In this document: positions 1 through 6,957 of the stretch, piece after piece | How positions within the stretch are numbered: position 1 is the stretch's first letter | Layout: every line of letters begins with the position of its first letter | Assembly (NCBI GenBank): GCA_022703745.1 | Contig: JAKLDB010000008.1 | Span: 1 to 12,668, forward strand | Reading direction: 5' to 3' | Origin: Patescibacteria group bacterium | GTDB lineage: Bacteria; Patescibacteriota; Kazan-3B-28 | DNA length: 12,668 bases | Translations under genes and position numbers: made by a program | The notes under the pieces: model-generated | What the model saw: only the letters and a program-made list of their open reading frames with translations | Told to the model about the DNA's origin: nothing | The model's database searches: none

Positions 1-301
1 AAATAAGTTGGATGTCCATTAGGCCAGTGGTTGAAACTATCCAAGTATCCATGTACCAGAAGATTACGTTCATCATGAGGGAGCTTATAACAAAGACCAA
101 GTACAAGCCACCGAATAACCATGCTCCAGCACGGAAGAGGGGTTGGTCGGTAAGACCTACTGCACTAATTGCTAGTAAAACTACAATGCCCGGGAGAAGC
201 ATGAGAAGGGACAGAAGGGCTGGACTAAGAAGCTCTAAGGCGTGTGGCCGATAGACTTGGATGGATTGGGCTGGATCGTCGGAGACATTTAGTTCTTCCA
301 T
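1..301 (-). CDS. Membrane protein with PH-like domain, 3' end cut by window edge
   Basis: Partial reading frame on the minus strand, opening at an ATG (299-301) and running off the left edge after 100 codons. The visible N-terminus starts MEELNVSDDPAQSI, then has two hydrophobic segments (about residues 20-50 and 66-85) separated by a short polar turn. The second ends in WYMDTWIVSTTGLMDIQ, which resembles the junction in bacterial PH-domain (YdbT/bPH2-type) membrane proteins, where a WYxDxWIVT-like strand follows the second helix. The family call rests on that short motif only. The start lies 8 nt after the stop of the 66-residue membrane protein, so it is probably co-transcribed with ruvB. 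A TACAAT at 315-320 could act as a local -10. No function is assigned; it is expected to sit in the cytoplasmic membrane. Confidence 0.7.
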   Translation of the reverse strand, partial: MEELNVSDDPAQSIQVYRPHALELLSPALLSLLMLLPGIVVLLAISAVGLTDQPLFRAGAWLFGGLYLVFVISSLMMNVIFWYMDTWIVSTTGLMDIQLI

Positions 302-308
302 CTTGGAA

Positions 309-509
309 TTAGAGATTGTAGGTGATTATAGCAAAAAAGATTGAGCCAACGATAAGGCTTATAACAGTGATTAAATAGAAACTAAGTAGGGATAGAGAAT
401 AATCTCCGCGAAAAGATAGGCGGAAATTGATGAGATGAAAAGCATTAATGGCAACATAGCCAAGAGCAAGAAGAAGAAAGAAGATGTAGAAACCAATTAG
501 TGCGCTCAT
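309..509 (-). CDS. Small two-helix membrane protein (hypothetical)
   Basis: A 66-residue protein with two strongly hydrophobic segments (about residues 4-24 and 41-64) joined by a short polar loop containing [11 protein letters not shown]. Its ATG overlaps the ruvB stop as ATGA (506-509) and its stop is 8 nt before the next minus-strand gene, an arrangement typical of translational coupling in an operon. No Shine-Dalgarno sequence precedes it. I do not recognise a family. Support for it being real is the tight ATGA overlap, the clean two-helix composition, and the fact that it fills the gap between two co-oriented genes exactly. It might partner the PH-like membrane protein encoded downstream, but that is inference. 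Confidence 0.7.
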   Translation of the reverse strand: MSALIGFYIFFLLLALGYVAINAFHLINFRLSFRGDYSLSLLSFYLITVISLIVGSIFFAIITYNL

Positions 510-1525
510 AGCGGAAGAGGGGATTTGCTTTGAGGAAGAGGGATGTTTAGATGCCGGTAAGCTTGTTCGGTGGCAATCCGACCTTGAGCAGTACGCTGAA
601 GAAATCCGGCTTGCAGAAGATATGGCTCATAGACGTCTTCAATGGTTTGAGTTTCTTCGGAGATAGCAGCAGCAATTGAGTTGACGCCTACTGGTCCTCC
701 CTTGAATTGTTCGATAATCGTTGCAAGGATCTTGCGGTCTACTTCATCTAATCCGGCTTCATCAATAGTTAGCATCTCTAGGGTGGCACGAACAATGTCG
801 GATGTAATACTGCCTCCATTTTTTACTAAAGCATATTCCCGAACACGTTTTAAAATCCGATTAGCAGTACGAGGAGTGCGACGAGAACATTGGGATATGA
901 GTTTGGCACAATCATCGGGAAGACTAACTTGAAGAATTCTAGCAGAACGCTGGAGAATTTGTTCGATTTCATTTTCGGTATAAAAGTCTAGTCGGTAAGT
1001 TGCACCGAACCGGTCACGCAAGGGAGAGGACAGAGCCCCAGCACGAGTAGTCGCACCGATTAAAGTAAATCGGGGAAGAGTCAGTTTGAGCGAACGCGCA
1101 GAGGGTCCCTTGCCGACCATGATGTCAAAACAAAAGTCTTCCATTGCCGAATACAGTACTTCTTCTACCGCTCGGCTAAGAGCATGAATTTCGTCGATGA
1201 ATAAAATATCTCCTTCTTGGAGGTTGGTAAGAATAGCGGCCAAGTCTCCTGCACGTTCAACAGCAGGTCCTGAAGTAGGCCGAAGATTCACGCCAGTCTC
1301 GTTGGCAATTATTGTAGCGAGAGTAGTTTTCCCTAGTCCTGGAGGCCCAAAGAGCAAAATATGGTCTAGGGGTTCGCTAGTCTGCTTGGTAGCGGCAATG
1401 GCAATCTTGAGACCCTCTTTGGCTTGCTCTTGCCCGATGTAACCATCGAAAGTGCGCGGACGTAGATGGGTATCTAGCTCGCTATCTTCCGCTTGAATTT
1501 TGGCATCTACTATCCGGTCTTCCAT
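506..1525 (-). CDS. ruvB: Holliday junction branch migration ATPase RuvB
   Basis: RuvB is the hexameric AAA+ motor that, with RuvA, drives branch migration of Holliday junctions. Counting from the chosen start the protein has 339 residues, close to the family's usual 330-350. Visible motifs are Walker A GPPGLGKT (60-67), Walker B with DEIH (111-114), sensor 1 GATTRAG (157-163), the arginine finger in SPLRDRFG (R170), and a C-terminal winged-helix region with [16 protein letters not shown] and [13 protein letters not shown]. The frame is open to 1567, but the ATG at 1525 is preferred: it gives the standard RuvB N-terminus (MEDRIVDA) and lies 6 nt after a perfect TATAAT, whereas the longer version adds 14 atypical residues and overlaps uppP. 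ruvA and ruvC are not in the window. It overlaps the following 66-residue gene by ATGA. Confidence 0.96.
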   Translation of the reverse strand: MEDRIVDAKIQAEDSELDTHLRPRTFDGYIGQEQAKEGLKIAIAATKQTSEPLDHILLFGPPGLGKTTLATIIANETGVNLRPTSGPAVERAGDLAAILTNLQEGDILFIDEIHALSRAVEEVLYSAMEDFCFDIMVGKGPSARSLKLTLPRFTLIGATTRAGALSSPLRDRFGATYRLDFYTENEIEQILQRSARILQVSLPDDCAKLISQCSRRTPRTANRILKRVREYALVKNGGSITSDIVRATLEMLTIDEAGLDEVDRKILATIIEQFKGGPVGVNSIAAAISEETQTIEDVYEPYLLQAGFLQRTAQGRIATEQAYRHLNIPLPQSKSPLPL

Positions 1526-1531
1526 GCCTCT

Positions 1532-1537
1532 ATTATA
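1532..1537 (-). promoter_or_regulatory. -10 element of ruvB (TATAAT)
   Basis: A perfect TATAAT ends 6 nt before the chosen ruvB ATG, so transcription would start at or next to the A of ATG (a leaderless message). The hexamer contains the TAA stop of uppP (1533-1535). No TTGACA-like -35 at normal spacing and no upstream TGn were seen. Confidence 0.6.
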
Positions 1538-2360
1538 GCTGGAAAAGCGGAAGCCCAATATGAGCAATTTTTAGGGATATCAGAAGCAATCCTAAGGCAA
1601 TTAGATAGACGCTAAAGGCATGTAGTTTGTGGGTTCTGACAAAACGCATCATCATGGCAATGGCAACAATGCTGCTGACTAACGAAACAGCGAACCCAAT
1701 CCCAAGTTCTGCCCAGTTGACTACCACTTGTCCGAATTCCATTTTAAGTAGCGCATAGCCACCGGCTAGAACTAGAGCAGGAACACCCAGTAAAAATGCG
1801 TAGCGAGCAGCCTCTTCTCGTTTGAGCCCGATATATAACCCAGTTGCAATGGTAGCACCAGAACGAGATATGCCAGGAAGCATCGCACCAAGTTGTGCAA
1901 CCCCCAAACTAAGTGCATCGAAGAAGGTGAGTTTGGATAGATTCTTTTTTCCGCGAGAGACTCTTTCAACAACAATAAACATTAGTCCGGTAAAGACCAT
2001 TAAGCTAGCGATCATAGTAAGAGTGCGTCCTTGTTCGGTAAAAAGCTGGGGGAAGAGAAGACCTCCAGCAATGGCGGGGAGAGTGGATAAGACAAGTAAC
2101 CAAAGAATTCTGCGAGACTGAATAGCAGAGTGATTATTACTTCTTGGATTCAGGCTGGAAATAATATTGGCCCAGTCTGCTCGGAAGTAGATGAGGATTG
2201 CAATAACGGTAGCTAGATGCAACACGGCATCGAATAAAGCACCCTGATCCTCGAATCCAAAGATTTCCCGAACAATGACAAGATGCCCAGAAGAACTTAC
2301 TGGCAGAAATTCAGCCAGCCCTTGCACAACACCTAAAACTATTGGTTGGATAAAATCCAT
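1533..2360 (-). CDS. uppP: Undecaprenyl-diphosphate phosphatase UppP (BacA)
   Basis: An integral membrane phosphatase that converts undecaprenyl diphosphate to the monophosphate, recycling the lipid carrier for peptidoglycan and other envelope polymers. The 275-residue length is normal for the family. The first signature [14 protein letters not shown] is at residues 13-26, with the catalytic-region glutamate at E17. The second signature LPGISRSG is at 161-168, with the phosphate-binding arginine. Multiple hydrophobic helices run through the rest of the protein. The start at 2360 gives the canonical N-terminus. It follows the S8 protease gene by 7 nt and ends 7 nt before ruvB. A TAAAAT overlapping the protease stop is a candidate promoter. 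No Shine-Dalgarno sequence is present. Confidence 0.96.
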   Translation of the reverse strand: MDFIQPIVLGVVQGLAEFLPVSSSGHLVIVREIFGFEDQGALFDAVLHLATVIAILIYFRADWANIISSLNPRSNNHSAIQSRRILWLLVLSTLPAIAGGLLFPQLFTEQGRTLTMIASLMVFTGLMFIVVERVSRGKKNLSKLTFFDALSLGVAQLGAMLPGISRSGATIATGLYIGLKREEAARYAFLLGVPALVLAGGYALLKMEFGQVVVNWAELGIGFAVSLVSSIVAIAMMMRFVRTHKLHAFSVYLIALGLLLISLKIAHIGLPLFQL

Positions 2361-2367
2361 TACTTTG

Positions 2368-4590
2368 TTATTTTACAGTAATTTTCCACCCGAATACTGG
2401 ACCAAACCATCCTATATACTCGGATAGTAGTTGAAAATTCTCTTGGTAAATTCCGGGAGTGGCAGGAGCTTTCATGGAAAAATACAGCTCGAGAGTACCA
2501 TTGGGAGGAACCATTATCCCGGTTCCCATCACCCGGTTTGGTGACATCCAAGAAGATGAATAAAAATTGCTAGTACGGTCACGGGGAGTAGCTGTGCCTA
2601 GGCGTACTGCTCCAGTTCCGCGTAAGTCGGATCCAGCAGGCATCCAGGCAGAGGAACCAGTGTTAACTAAATCAACCCACAGTCCTAAGTTCTGGTTGGG
2701 AGTAGCGGTGAGATCGTTGGTCTTTCCTCGAATATCTGCTGAATATTCAGATATATTAGTGCTAGTAAAAGGATTGAAGATATTACTAATATCAAAAATG
2801 TTTGGGTTGGTAACGGTAACATCCCAGTAGATACCGAGATCATTTAACCAAGAGATATATTCGACAACTGGTCGGAAGTATTCACGAAATTTTCCGTTTT
2901 GGTTAGCACGGATGGTAAATTCAAAGCGAGCATTTTCTCCGGGATGCACTACACTAGGAGTCATTGTGGTTGCTCTATTCCGAGAGCCCCAGGAACTGGC
3001 ATCGTAGAAGCTACTTTCCCGATTCTTTGGGCGATCTGTTCCAAGCCACATCTGCCCCTTGGCGCTACCTGCTACTTTGTCACTAATCCAAGCCACATTC
3101 CCAGTATTCTTTACTTCCACCCAAAGAGTAGTGGTATCTCCAAGATGCATGGTGGGATATGAGCTTTGTCTAATCCAGCTCATGGAATGTCTCATGCTTT
3201 TTGAGACATTGAAGACTATTCGATTAGACGAAGAAAGGCCAATACTATTCGCCCCGCTGGAAAAAGTTAGTTGTTTGGTTTCTGCAACATTGGAAGCGAG
3301 AGTGAAAGTAATTTGTCCTTGTGTGTTCGTCATACCCAAAGCAGTATCTCCATGTGCCAATACTCCATTCACCAAATTATTACTTCCACTAGCGCGCAGA
3401 GTAACAGACAAGTTGCTTTGCGGCTGACTGAATTCATCCCCAACAACTAGGGTAATAGTGGCGGGAGTCATCCCGTCTGCTGGAACAGTAGTACGACTAA
3501 AGCTTAGTCGAGCAGTTAGATTACGAGGTTGGTAGTTGAGCGCTTGGCTGGCATTAATTCTTCCTGCTCCAACATAGATACCGCTTGAATCGGAAGAAAG
3601 GGAAGTGGCGGTAGATTTTAGAACCGAACTTACTTGCGTAGGTGAAAGAGAGGGATACCGAGCTAGAAGAAGAGAGGCAATACCAGTTACTTCTGCAGCA
3701 GCGAAAGACGAACCAGAACCACGTACATAGCTACTGTTTCCATTAGCAGACGAGCCGGCCATGAGAATATTTTCTCCTGGAGCAGCAATATCTACTCCCG
3801 TACCGTAGTTACTGAAGTCCGAAATATTTCCAGAGTTTCCAATAGAACTTACAGCAATAACATCGGAGTAAGCAGAGGGATAAAAGATCCCTTGCCCATG
3901 GTTGTTGCCTACTGCAGCGACAATGATAATTTGTTTACTTAACGCATAACTCACAGCACTAGATAGCTCCGAGAAATCATCAACTGCACCAAAGCTCATG
4001 TTAATAATCTTCGCCCCGTTATCTGCCGCGTAGCGAATAGCCCGAGCAACTGTGCTGAAGTCTCCTCCACCTGCGGAGTTGAGAGCTTTTAGAACCATTA
4101 GTGATGCACGCCAGTTTATGCCTGCCATGCCTTTATTGTTGTTAGTTTGGGCAGCAATCAGACTAGCAATACCAGTACCATGTCCATGGTTGTCTGAAAT
4201 ATCCGAGTTGTTGGAAATAAAGTTGTAGCCATTGTAGTCATCAATATATCCATTGGAGTCATCATCAAATCCGTTACCAGGGATCTCATCAGGATTTACC
4301 CAAAATTTTCCCATCAAATCTTCATGAGAAAGATCGATACCCGTATCTATTACAGCAATAGGAATATTACTGCCCGTAGTTGTGTCCCAAGCTGACGGAA
4401 CATTGATTTGGGTAAGATAAGTCTGGGAAGAGAATAGAGGATCATTCGGTGTAGTCTGCTGAATAGTAACAGGCAAGTTGGCATCACCAAGAATTGTCCC
4501 AGCAATCTGCAACTGTGAAGTTGCTGAAACAGGCGCGATCCATTGCGCTGTATAAATTACACTTAGTCCAGCTAAGATCCACTTCTGCAT
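2368..4590 (-). CDS. Secreted subtilisin-like (S8) serine protease with tandem C-terminal domains
   Basis: A 740-residue exported protease. Residues 1-23 form a signal peptide (MQKW, hydrophobic core, SAT cleavage region). The S8 catalytic domain spans about 75-350: Asp82 in AVIDTG, His137 in HGHGTG, oxyanion Asn229 in AVGNN, and Ser295 in GSGSSFAAAEV. An Asp-rich loop at about 107-120 (GFDDDSNGYIDDYN) suggests Ca2+ binding. Residues 360-463 look like a bacterial Ig-like (Big_1/invasin) domain. Two tandem copies of a beta domain follow (about 466-594 and 613-740), each with NTG..AW, LGT..PR/K.R.S.FY, PG and W-rich C-terminal strands. No LPXTG motif or C-terminal helix is seen, so attachment would depend on these domains. 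The frame extends to 4626, but the ATG at 4590 gives a clean signal peptide and lies 7 nt after an extended -10. Confidence 0.93.
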   Translation of the reverse strand: MQKWILAGLSVIYTAQWIAPVSATSQLQIAGTILGDANLPVTIQQTTPNDPLFSSQTYLTQINVPSAWDTTTGSNIPIAVIDTGIDLSHEDLMGKFWVNPDEIPGNGFDDDSNGYIDDYNGYNFISNNSDISDNHGHGTGIASLIAAQTNNNKGMAGINWRASLMVLKALNSAGGGDFSTVARAIRYAADNGAKIINMSFGAVDDFSELSSAVSYALSKQIIIVAAVGNNHGQGIFYPSAYSDVIAVSSIGNSGNISDFSNYGTGVDIAAPGENILMAGSSANGNSSYVRGSGSSFAAAEVTGIASLLLARYPSLSPTQVSSVLKSTATSLSSDSSGIYVGAGRINASQALNYQPRNLTARLSFSRTTVPADGMTPATITLVVGDEFSQPQSNLSVTLRASGSNNLVNGVLAHGDTALGMTNTQGQITFTLASNVAETKQLTFSSGANSIGLSSSNRIVFNVSKSMRHSMSWIRQSSYPTMHLGDTTTLWVEVKNTGNVAWISDKVAGSAKGQMWLGTDRPKNRESSFYDASSWGSRNRATTMTPSVVHPGENARFEFTIRANQNGKFREYFRPVVEYISWLNDLGIYWDVTVTNPNIFDISNIFNPFTSTNISEYSADIRGKTNDLTATPNQNLGLWVDLVNTGSSAWMPAGSDLRGTGAVRLGTATPRDRTSNFYSSSWMSPNRVMGTGIMVPPNGTLELYFSMKAPATPGIYQENFQLLSEYIGWFGPVFGWKITVK
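2370..2375 (-). promoter_or_regulatory. Candidate -10 element of uppP (TAAAAT)
   Basis: TAAAAT ends 9 nt before the uppP ATG. Its last base is the first base of the protease TAA stop, and the rest encodes the final Val-Lys, so the match could be chance. Spacing matches the other candidate leaderless genes in the window. Confidence 0.4.
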
Positions 4591-4597
4591 ATCTCGT

Positions 4598-4606
4598 ATT
4601 TTACCA
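4598..4606 (-). promoter_or_regulatory. Extended -10 promoter of the S8 protease
   Basis: TGG-TAAAAT, an extended -10, ends 7 nt before the chosen ATG at 4590. No -35 hexamer at 17 nt and no Shine-Dalgarno sequence are seen. It supports the shorter start and predicts a leaderless or nearly leaderless message. Confidence 0.55.
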
Positions 4607-4626
4607 CAGCCACCAGTTACTCTCAT

Positions 4627-4656
4627 TTGACAGAAAGAAATCTGGTAGACTAGAAT
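4627..4656 (+). promoter_or_regulatory. Sigma70-type promoter of tRNA-Lys(TTT)
   Basis: A perfect TTGACA (4627-4632), an 18-nt spacer and TAGAAT (4651-4656) lie 13 nt before the first base of the tRNA. This is the best full -35/-10 promoter in the window and contrasts with the -35-less promoters of the protein genes. It diverges from the protease gene. Confidence 0.8.
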
Positions 4657-4669
4657 CTGTGGGTTACTA

Positions 4670-4743
4670 GGGTCCGTAGCTTAGTGGTAAAGCAGTTGCC
4701 TTTTAAGCAATTGATGCAGGTCCGATTCCTGCCGGACCCACCA
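4670..4743 (+). tRNA. tRNA-Lys(TTT) with encoded CCA
   Basis: A full cloverleaf can be drawn: acceptor GGGTCCG/CGGACCC, D-arm GCTT/AAGC, anticodon stem GTTGC/GCAAT with loop CTTTTAA (anticodon TTT at 4702-4704), and T-arm GCAGG/CCTGC with a TCCGATT loop. The discriminator is A (4740) and CCA is encoded at 4741-4743. The T-loop starts TCCGA rather than the usual TTCGA. The 3' end is 7 nt from the stop of the convergent lipoprotein gene, and no terminator hairpin is visible between them. Confidence 0.95.
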
Positions 4744-4750
4744 GAATGGT

Positions 4751-5656
4751 TTATAACGGAAGTTGCTTGGCAATCCATTGCCTAGGATCTAACTCTTCGG
4801 ATGCCTTAGGTGACGTGATGGTCAGTTTTTCGTTGTGGTGAGAAAGTCCGAGAGTGAGATCGAAGTCTATGGGGAGTCCATCGGTTTGATATAACCCGAC
4901 TAGTTTGAGTTGAGAGAGTTGAAAGGTTCTCTTGTTTATCCATAACTCAGGTTCATACGTAAGTAAGCTATCTGTATTCTTTTGGTTAGTTGGAACGCCA
5001 AGTAGTTTGCCGATTTTTTCAGACAAACCAGCAATTGATTCTTGGATTATTTTAGTACGGTAATGGTAAGACCTCTGTCCGTTCACCGTTGCATCCGGCA
5101 GAACTTCTGTTACTTCAAATATGGGCGTGCTGGAAAGAAAGAGACGAAGTTCTTCAAGCTCTTTTGGGGTGAAGGTTGTTTTTTCCAAGACACCCAACTT
5201 TTTTTCATTAGAGCTAGCACTATCTATATGCCGTATTTTGTACCAGCGACTATCTGCCCCTAAAGAAATGGGAGAGAGAGTGGGGAGGGATAAGTTGGTC
5301 ATACGGAAATAGGTATATTCTTCGGTACCAACTAAGTCTCCGTTAATTGCAAACTCTCCCGTAGAAGAGTTGCCAGCAAGATTTGCCTGCAAAGTAAATT
5401 GGGGATTATTAGGATCTTTGCTGTCAGCACTACCGAGTAATTGTACAGAAGCACTATTTACATCTTTGACTATGGCGATGGGGAGACGGCCGGCAAGCGA
5501 GAGGTCGACAGAGTATTGGAAAGTGGTTAGTTCAGAAGATGCTCGAGCTAGTTTTGAGATTACCTCATCTGGAGTCGATTTTTGGAACATACAACCCCCC
5601 AGGAAGAGGGAGAGAGGTAGACATACCAAAATTAGATAACGACTGATTCGTGCCAT
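4751..5656 (-). CDS. Putative lipoprotein, LppX/LolA-like fold possible
   Basis: A 301-residue exported lipoprotein. The N-terminus MARISRYLILVCLPLSLFLG runs into a lipobox LGGC with the lipidated cysteine at C22. After lipidation it would be anchored to the outer face of the membrane. The mature part is a series of alternating beta-type segments, beginning with a helix (VISKLARASSELTTFQ) and strands with patterns such as TYFRMTNLSL and RWYKIRHID. This order of one helix followed by many amphipathic strands resembles LppX/LprG/LolA-like lipid-carrier folds, but no decisive motif is present and the assignment is tentative. It is transcribed divergently from the PRC-barrel gene and ends next to tRNA-Lys. 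A perfect extended -10 lies 9 nt before the ATG, with no Shine-Dalgarno sequence. Confidence 0.85.
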   Translation of the reverse strand: MARISRYLILVCLPLSLFLGGCMFQKSTPDEVISKLARASSELTTFQYSVDLSLAGRLPIAIVKDVNSASVQLLGSADSKDPNNPQFTLQANLAGNSSTGEFAINGDLVGTEEYTYFRMTNLSLPTLSPISLGADSRWYKIRHIDSASSNEKKLGVLEKTTFTPKELEELRLFLSSTPIFEVTEVLPDATVNGQRSYHYRTKIIQESIAGLSEKIGKLLGVPTNQKNTDSLLTYEPELWINKRTFQLSQLKLVGLYQTDGLPIDFDLTLGLSHHNEKLTITSPKASEELDPRQWIAKQLPL

Positions 5657-5665
5657 ACGGCATCT

Positions 5666-5674
5666 ATTATACCA
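5666..5674 (-). promoter_or_regulatory. Extended -10 promoter of the lipoprotein gene
   Basis: TGG-TATAAT, a perfect extended -10, ends 9 nt before the ATG at 5656. No recognisable -35 is present. A start point 6-9 nt downstream of the hexamer would leave at most about 3 nt of leader. Confidence 0.65.
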
Positions 5675-5699
5675 GTCCTAAATGTATGAGGGTTGGAGG

Positions 5700-5721
5700 T
5701 ATACTGGAAAGGGAGGAGGAG
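5700..5721 (+). promoter_or_regulatory. Candidate -10 and Shine-Dalgarno of the PRC-barrel gene
   Basis: TATACT (5700-5705) is a candidate -10. A purine run at 5711-5721 contains GGAGG 5 nt before the ATG at 5722. This is one of only two clear Shine-Dalgarno sequences in the window, and it decides the start: the open frame continues upstream to 5650, but that extension would run back across the promoter region of both divergent genes. Confidence 0.55.
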
Positions 5722-6255
5722 ATGAATTTACGGCACATCACCGATGTTCATCAGCAACCCGTGCTCGATTTGGAAACTGGAGAGATGCTCGGGCATGTTT
5801 CAAGTTGGGTAATAAATCCAGCTAGCCAGAAAGTGGTTGCATTTACTTTGACTAAGCTTAGGGGATGGCAGGGAACAAGGGTAGTAGTCCCAGCTGATAT
5901 TGTGGAATACGCACCAGAGATGATTGTGGTGCAAAGTCAGAATGCAGTTATTGTTCCAGATGAAGTAGCGGGATTAGCGGAGTTATTAGATAAGCATTTG
6001 GAGTTGATTGGATTTAGAGCAGAAACAGAAAGTGGCAAACTCTTGGGAGTGGTATCTGATGTTGTTTTTGATACGATAGCTTCTACGATTTGGCAGTACT
6101 ATATCCAATCCTTGTCTATTGTGGGAACTATGACCGGTAATTTGATTCTGTCAGCTAATCGAGTATTGCGAATTGAAAAACGTAGGATAGTGTTCCCAGA
6201 CGATATCCTAGTAGTTACTACTGTTGTCCCTTGTGAGCAAACACAAACAATTTAG
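5722..6255 (+). CDS. Double PRC-barrel domain protein
   Basis: A 177-residue soluble protein made of two PRC-barrel-like repeats. The first (about residues 10-75) has DLETGEMLGHVSSWVINPAS followed by VVAFTL, TRVVVPADIVEY and MIVVQ. The second (about 90-165) has ETESGKLLGVVSDVVFDT followed by IWQYYIQ, LILSANRVLRIEK and RIVFPDDI. Each shows the family's hallmark: a G.xLG.V.D/S turn, then a hydrophobic strand and a conserved 'P..V/I' or 'I.AxxV' strand. PRC barrels occur in RimM and in the photosynthetic reaction centre H subunit and usually mediate protein or RNA contacts; no specific partner is indicated here. The gene ends with TAG immediately followed, with no spacer, by the stop of the convergent cca-like gene. 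Confidence 0.85.
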   Translation: MNLRHITDVHQQPVLDLETGEMLGHVSSWVINPASQKVVAFTLTKLRGWQGTRVVVPADIVEYAPEMIVVQSQNAVIVPDEVAGLAELLDKHLELIGFRAETESGKLLGVVSDVVFDTIASTIWQYYIQSLSIVGTMTGNLILSANRVLRIEKRRIVFPDDILVVTTVVPCEQTQTI

Positions 6256-6957
6256 TTAGGCAGTTTTTACAATACCAAGCTTTACCAGCTCAGCACGGGC
6301 AGCGCGATACTGGGGAATTGTTTGGAGTTTTTGGAGTTCTTTTTTCACCACATTGGGAGAAACTTTTTTTAGAAGATTACCGCTAGTTTGAATAGCAGAC
6401 CAAGTAGCGGGATCGTATTTGAATCCAAGTAGGTGGCGGAAACGGATAGCTCGCAAAACCCTGATAGGATCTTCCTGAAAGCGGATGAGTGGATCCCCAA
6501 TAACTCGAATTCTCTTTTTCTTAATGTCCTCCATGCCTCCAACGTAATCTAAATATTTTCCAGTCTTTGGATTGAAGTAGATAGCATTAATAGTCAGGTC
6601 TCGCCTAGGTGCATCGTGGGCAGCTACTGATACAAACTTTATTTCATCGGGATAGCGTCTAATTAACTCTAATTCTTGGCGATAGATATCGTGTCTAAAA
6701 GTTGTTATTTCAAAACGAACTTGAGAATAGGTGAAGGAGACTACTCCGAATTTTTCATCAACGATAGTAGGAATAATACTGTTGCGCTGGAGGACTTTTG
6801 CTACCTGGTTTGGACGAGCACTGGTGGAGATATCGGCATCGCTCCTGTCCGATTCAATGCCAAGCAATCGATCCCGAACTTGGTTACCTACTAGGTAGGC
6901 CGAGTGTCCGGCATCTTGAAGCCAGAAAACAGGAGTGTTGATATCTGGTTTACGCAT
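6256..6957 (-). CDS. cca: Short CCA-adding-type tRNA nucleotidyltransferase
   Basis: A class II CCA-transferase/poly(A) polymerase-family protein, which adds or repairs the 3' CCA of tRNA using CTP and ATP. The catalytic head and neck are present: YLVGNQVRDRLLG (21-33), metal-binding D40-A-D42, FEITTFR (82-88), RRDLTINAIYF (118-128), and RFQEDPIRVLRAIRF (159-173). Two points are odd. The nucleotide-binding signature usually read as GGxVRD is GNQVRD here. The protein also has only 233 residues against about 400 or more for most members, so the C-terminal body and tail and any HD domain are missing. The frame ends at the tail-to-tail junction with the PRC-barrel gene, and no frameshifted remainder is seen. 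It overlaps the 3' end of tatD by 8 nt. All four tRNAs in the window already encode CCA, so repair is the likely role. Confidence 0.88.
   Translation of the reverse strand: MRKPDINTPVFWLQDAGHSAYLVGNQVRDRLLGIESDRSDADISTSARPNQVAKVLQRNSIIPTIVDEKFGVVSFTYSQVRFEITTFRHDIYRQELELIRRYPDEIKFVSVAAHDAPRRDLTINAIYFNPKTGKYLDYVGGMEDIKKKRIRVIGDPLIRFQEDPIRVLRAIRFRHLLGFKYDPATWSAIQTSGNLLKKVSPNVVKKELQKLQTIPQYRAARAELVKLGIVKTA

Noticed and set aside
1526..1567. Longer ruvB start adding 14 residues ([14 protein letters not shown])
   Set aside because: It overlaps uppP, places the start upstream of the TATAAT, and gives an N-terminus unlike RuvB; the ATG at 1525 fits both family and promoter.
3059..3427. Plus-strand 122-residue frame inside the S8 protease gene
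   Set aside because: It lies wholly antisense to well-supported protease domains and shows no recognisable composition or start signal.
4591..4626. Longer protease start adding 12 residues
   Set aside because: It would put polar residues and a Cys before the signal peptide and run through the extended -10; the ATG at 4590 gives a clean signal peptide.
5650..5721. Longer start of the PRC-barrel gene adding 24 residues
   Set aside because: The extension crosses the promoter of the divergent lipoprotein gene and has no Shine-Dalgarno, whereas the ATG at 5722 has GGAGG 5 nt upstream.
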